Source of the DNA: Rhododendron vialii
Lineage: Eukaryota; Streptophyta; Magnoliopsida; Ericales; Ericaceae
NCBI RefSeq assembly: GCF_030253575.1
Contig: NC_080557.1
Location: 40,221,001-40,285,000 of the forward strand
DNA: 64,000 nt
Reading direction: 5' to 3'
How positions within the stretch are numbered: position 1 is the stretch's first letter; every line of letters starts with the position of its first letter. The notes under the pieces were generated by a model. The model had not been told where the DNA came from. It did not search any database and saw only the letters and a program-made list of their open reading frames with translations. A program made the translations under genes and the position numbers. Positions 62,398 through 64,000 of the stretch are shown here, in pieces.

Positions 62398-62577
62398 TTA
62401 AGATTAAGACTATATTGTGAGACTACAAGATATAAGATAAAATTAAACAGTTCTCAAAATCCAAAGCTATACAAAGCCATGCATGACTTAAGATTAAGAC
62501 TATATTGTGAGACTACAAGATATAAGATAAAATTAAACAGTTCTAAAAATCCAAAGCCATCTGCTGCCTTTCATTAA
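62398..62577. repeat. 90-bp tandem duplication in the CPN60 copy
   Basis: TTAAGATTAAGACTATATTG through AAACAGTTCT and AAAATCCAAAGC occurs twice, 90 bp apart, almost unchanged, so the duplication is recent. It lies in the long intron after the exon with the bad donor. Confidence 0.9.
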
Positions 62578-62678
62578 TACTTTTTTAATGTATTGTCCAG
62601 TTTGGAAAGTCAAAGAAAACGCATGTAGCTTTCCAAAGCTACCTCCCATGATAGTTATTAAAAGTATATATGCTAAAG

Positions 62679-62687
62679 TGTGTGTGT

Positions 62688-62718
<31 letters not shown>

Positions 62719-62719
62719 G
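62679..62719. repeat. TG microsatellite followed by a run of 18 G
   Basis: TG dinucleotides to 62701, then 18 uninterrupted G. Such runs are prone to assembly and sequencing length errors and could fold as a G-quadruplex. Confidence 0.9.
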
Positions 62720-63266
62720 AGACAATTACGGAAATGATGCCCTTGAATTTGGATTCTTACATATTAACAGTTGAAATTCCCATAAAGGACGAAGAAAATG
62801 GGTTGAAGGGGCTATTTATTGAAAATCTTATTGAAGCAGGTGAAATTGGGTGGGAGGGGCTATTTAGATGTTGGCTTTTAATTGTCATTTAAATTTTGCC
62901 CTGAACAGTTTCATCAATCCCTTTCTTTATTGAAACTGGATTAGCACCAGAGGTTACATTTAGTAAGCCCAATTTAATAATTTCACGAGCAAGAACTGAT
63001 GCAGTTGTAGTCCCATCACCAGCGGAATCGTTGGTCTTGCTTGCAACCTTACCATGCAAAACATGTCAAATACAGAAAACAGGAAAAGGGATGTAAAAGT
63101 AAAGTAAGGGCAAGTGATATTTCAGGAGAATGACAACGACAAACCTCCCTAATTAGAGCAGCACCAGCATTTTCCATCGCATCAGGTAGCTCAATGGCTC
63201 TAGCAATGGTCACCCCATCGTTAACTACTTTTGGGGTCCCAAATTCATCCAAGACTACATTCCTCC

Positions 63267-64000
63267 CTTCAAGAAGCAAAAGAAAATATTTAATCCATCA
63301 AGTTCTCCTCAATGTCCTCAGATTGATGTCACTAAAGCATCTTCACAAAGTTAATGCAGTAGCAGCTACGTGCGACTTGTATAAATAAGATCATGATGCT
63401 TGATACTAAATAAACATTCAAATGAGACCAAAAGATAACACTGTTCTGTAAAGTTGACCATTTAGACTACCATCTGATGAATAAAGAAGATGCAACACAA
63501 TGCCCAAAAGAGTGGAGAAAAGGTAAGAGAGGGAGAATAAGAGGAAAGGAGGCGCGGAGGAAGAGCCAGAAGGGCCCTTCGCCGAGAGGTCTCAAGAGAG
63601 CACCCACGATGAAAACATCCAATCCAATACATCATTTAATTTTTGCGGTTTCAAACCCCCCATGGTTGCAACAGTTAGAGGCTCTTTGGATTGTGAGAAA
63701 GGGAAATTAAAGAAAAGAAAAGAAAAGGCCATGGTTTTTCATCACAACTGAAATGATTTGGTAGAAACAAAATGGACCAATGAAGGTTCATCCTTTTGGT
63801 TTATCTCTGTCTTTTCTACAGTTTCATGTCTCTGTTAGTCATGCAAATAAGTGGAAGGGTTATCATTTCTTTTCTCATTCTTTCTCACCATCCAAAATAC
63901 AGCTAAATCTGATGCGAGAGCCTATTAAGATGGTCAAAGAGGACTAAAAAGTGGGTCCAACCTTTTCATCAAATTAGTATCAATTCAAGCAGGAACTAAT
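63267..64000. other. Upstream of the CPN60 copy, no further exon seen
   Basis: I looked on the minus strand for the exon encoding LADAVGVTLGPR that should precede the first exon and found none up to the window edge. A plus-strand ORF at 63477-63710 is Lys/Arg-rich low-complexity sequence without a family pattern. Confidence 0.4.

Larger units (their letters stand above)
60940..63266 (-). pseudogene. CPN60A: Chloroplast chaperonin CPN60-alpha copy, C-terminally truncated
   Basis: Minus-strand exons 63266-63145, 63047-62901, 62339-62279, 62197-62052, 61891-61585 and 61319-60940 encode about 320 residues nearly identical in pattern to Cpn60-alpha (Rubisco large subunit-binding protein): [20 protein letters not shown], the ATPase motif [82 protein letters not shown]. 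The functional protein goes on with GGGAALVHL and ~150 more residues (rest of the equatorial domain). Here GIVP runs straight into AENRAKVQK and a stop. Also, after exon 2 (62901) the donor reads gg instead of gt. Loss of the last quarter plus a bad donor argue for a partial, dead duplicate. Upstream exons (transit peptide, LGPR) are not seen before the window edge. Confidence 0.85.

Noticed and set aside
63477-63710. 77-codon basic ORF as the missing first exon of the CPN60 copy
   Set aside because: Wrong strand, and no similarity to a transit peptide followed by the LGPR segment.

Overview
The window is nuclear DNA of a flowering plant, most likely a eudicot. It holds spliced GT-AG genes of plant families (a PAPS1-type poly(A) polymerase, a Gup1/HHAT-type acyltransferase, an OVATE protein, a chloroplast CPN60-alpha relative), a cytosolic ribosomal protein gene, AT-rich introns, and many short terminal-inverted-repeat elements. 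I cannot fix the genus from sequence alone.

Layout. (1) 1-1502: last three exons of an AAA+ ATPase of the CbxX/CfqX type. (2) 2350-3418, minus: complete four-exon ribosomal protein eL37 gene, diverged at several normally fixed residues. A divergent tRNA-Ser-like gene with anticodon ACT lies just upstream of its TATA box. (3) 3.7-8.6 kb: MITE-rich DNA with a broken F-box gene. (4) 8829-9599: intronless OVATE family protein. (5) 9.6-24.3 kb: no coding gene that I can support, but a dense collection of MITEs with clear target duplications, including two head-to-tail elements sharing one TTA, a hAT-type element built of CCGGTA repeats, and a MITE enclosing a minisatellite. (6) 24353-35219: 19-exon membrane-bound O-acyltransferase (524 codons, intact), with a TRIM fossil and a LINE remnant in introns. 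(7) 36964-37756: large fold-back element directly before the likely 5' leader of (8) 38903-45678: 12-exon PAPS1 poly(A) polymerase (713 residues, intact). (9) 46304-53694: PIF/Harbinger DNA transposon with 54-bp terminal repeats that look identical, an intact 409-residue DDE transposase and an intact 333-residue Myb/SANT partner. Its 3' half, and the DNA beyond its right terminus, carry a set of C/D-box-like RNA units. (10) 54.3-58 kb: a hAT MITE split by a solo LTR, an ORF with an RNase H1 N-terminal (viroplasmin-like) domain plus a C-terminal membrane segment, a minus-strand SANT ORF, and a second Harbinger-like terminus. (11) 58-60.4 kb: hairpin and Mutator-type MITEs. (12) 60940-63266, minus: a CPN60-alpha copy lacking its C-terminal quarter and carrying a broken splice donor.

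Most unusual part. Between 51081 and 55709 there are seven ~107-144-nt units, each opening with a terminal stem strand plus a C box (ATGATGA) and closing with a D box (CTGA) plus the other stem strand, mostly around a conserved internal hairpin. Among them lie about five 25-nt versions in which the C and D boxes face each other across a 7-nt loop. This pattern looks like kink-turn (snoRNA-like) RNA. It sits downstream of a transposase/SANT pair and next to an RNA:DNA-hybrid-binding-type ORF. Whether these parts work together is inference.
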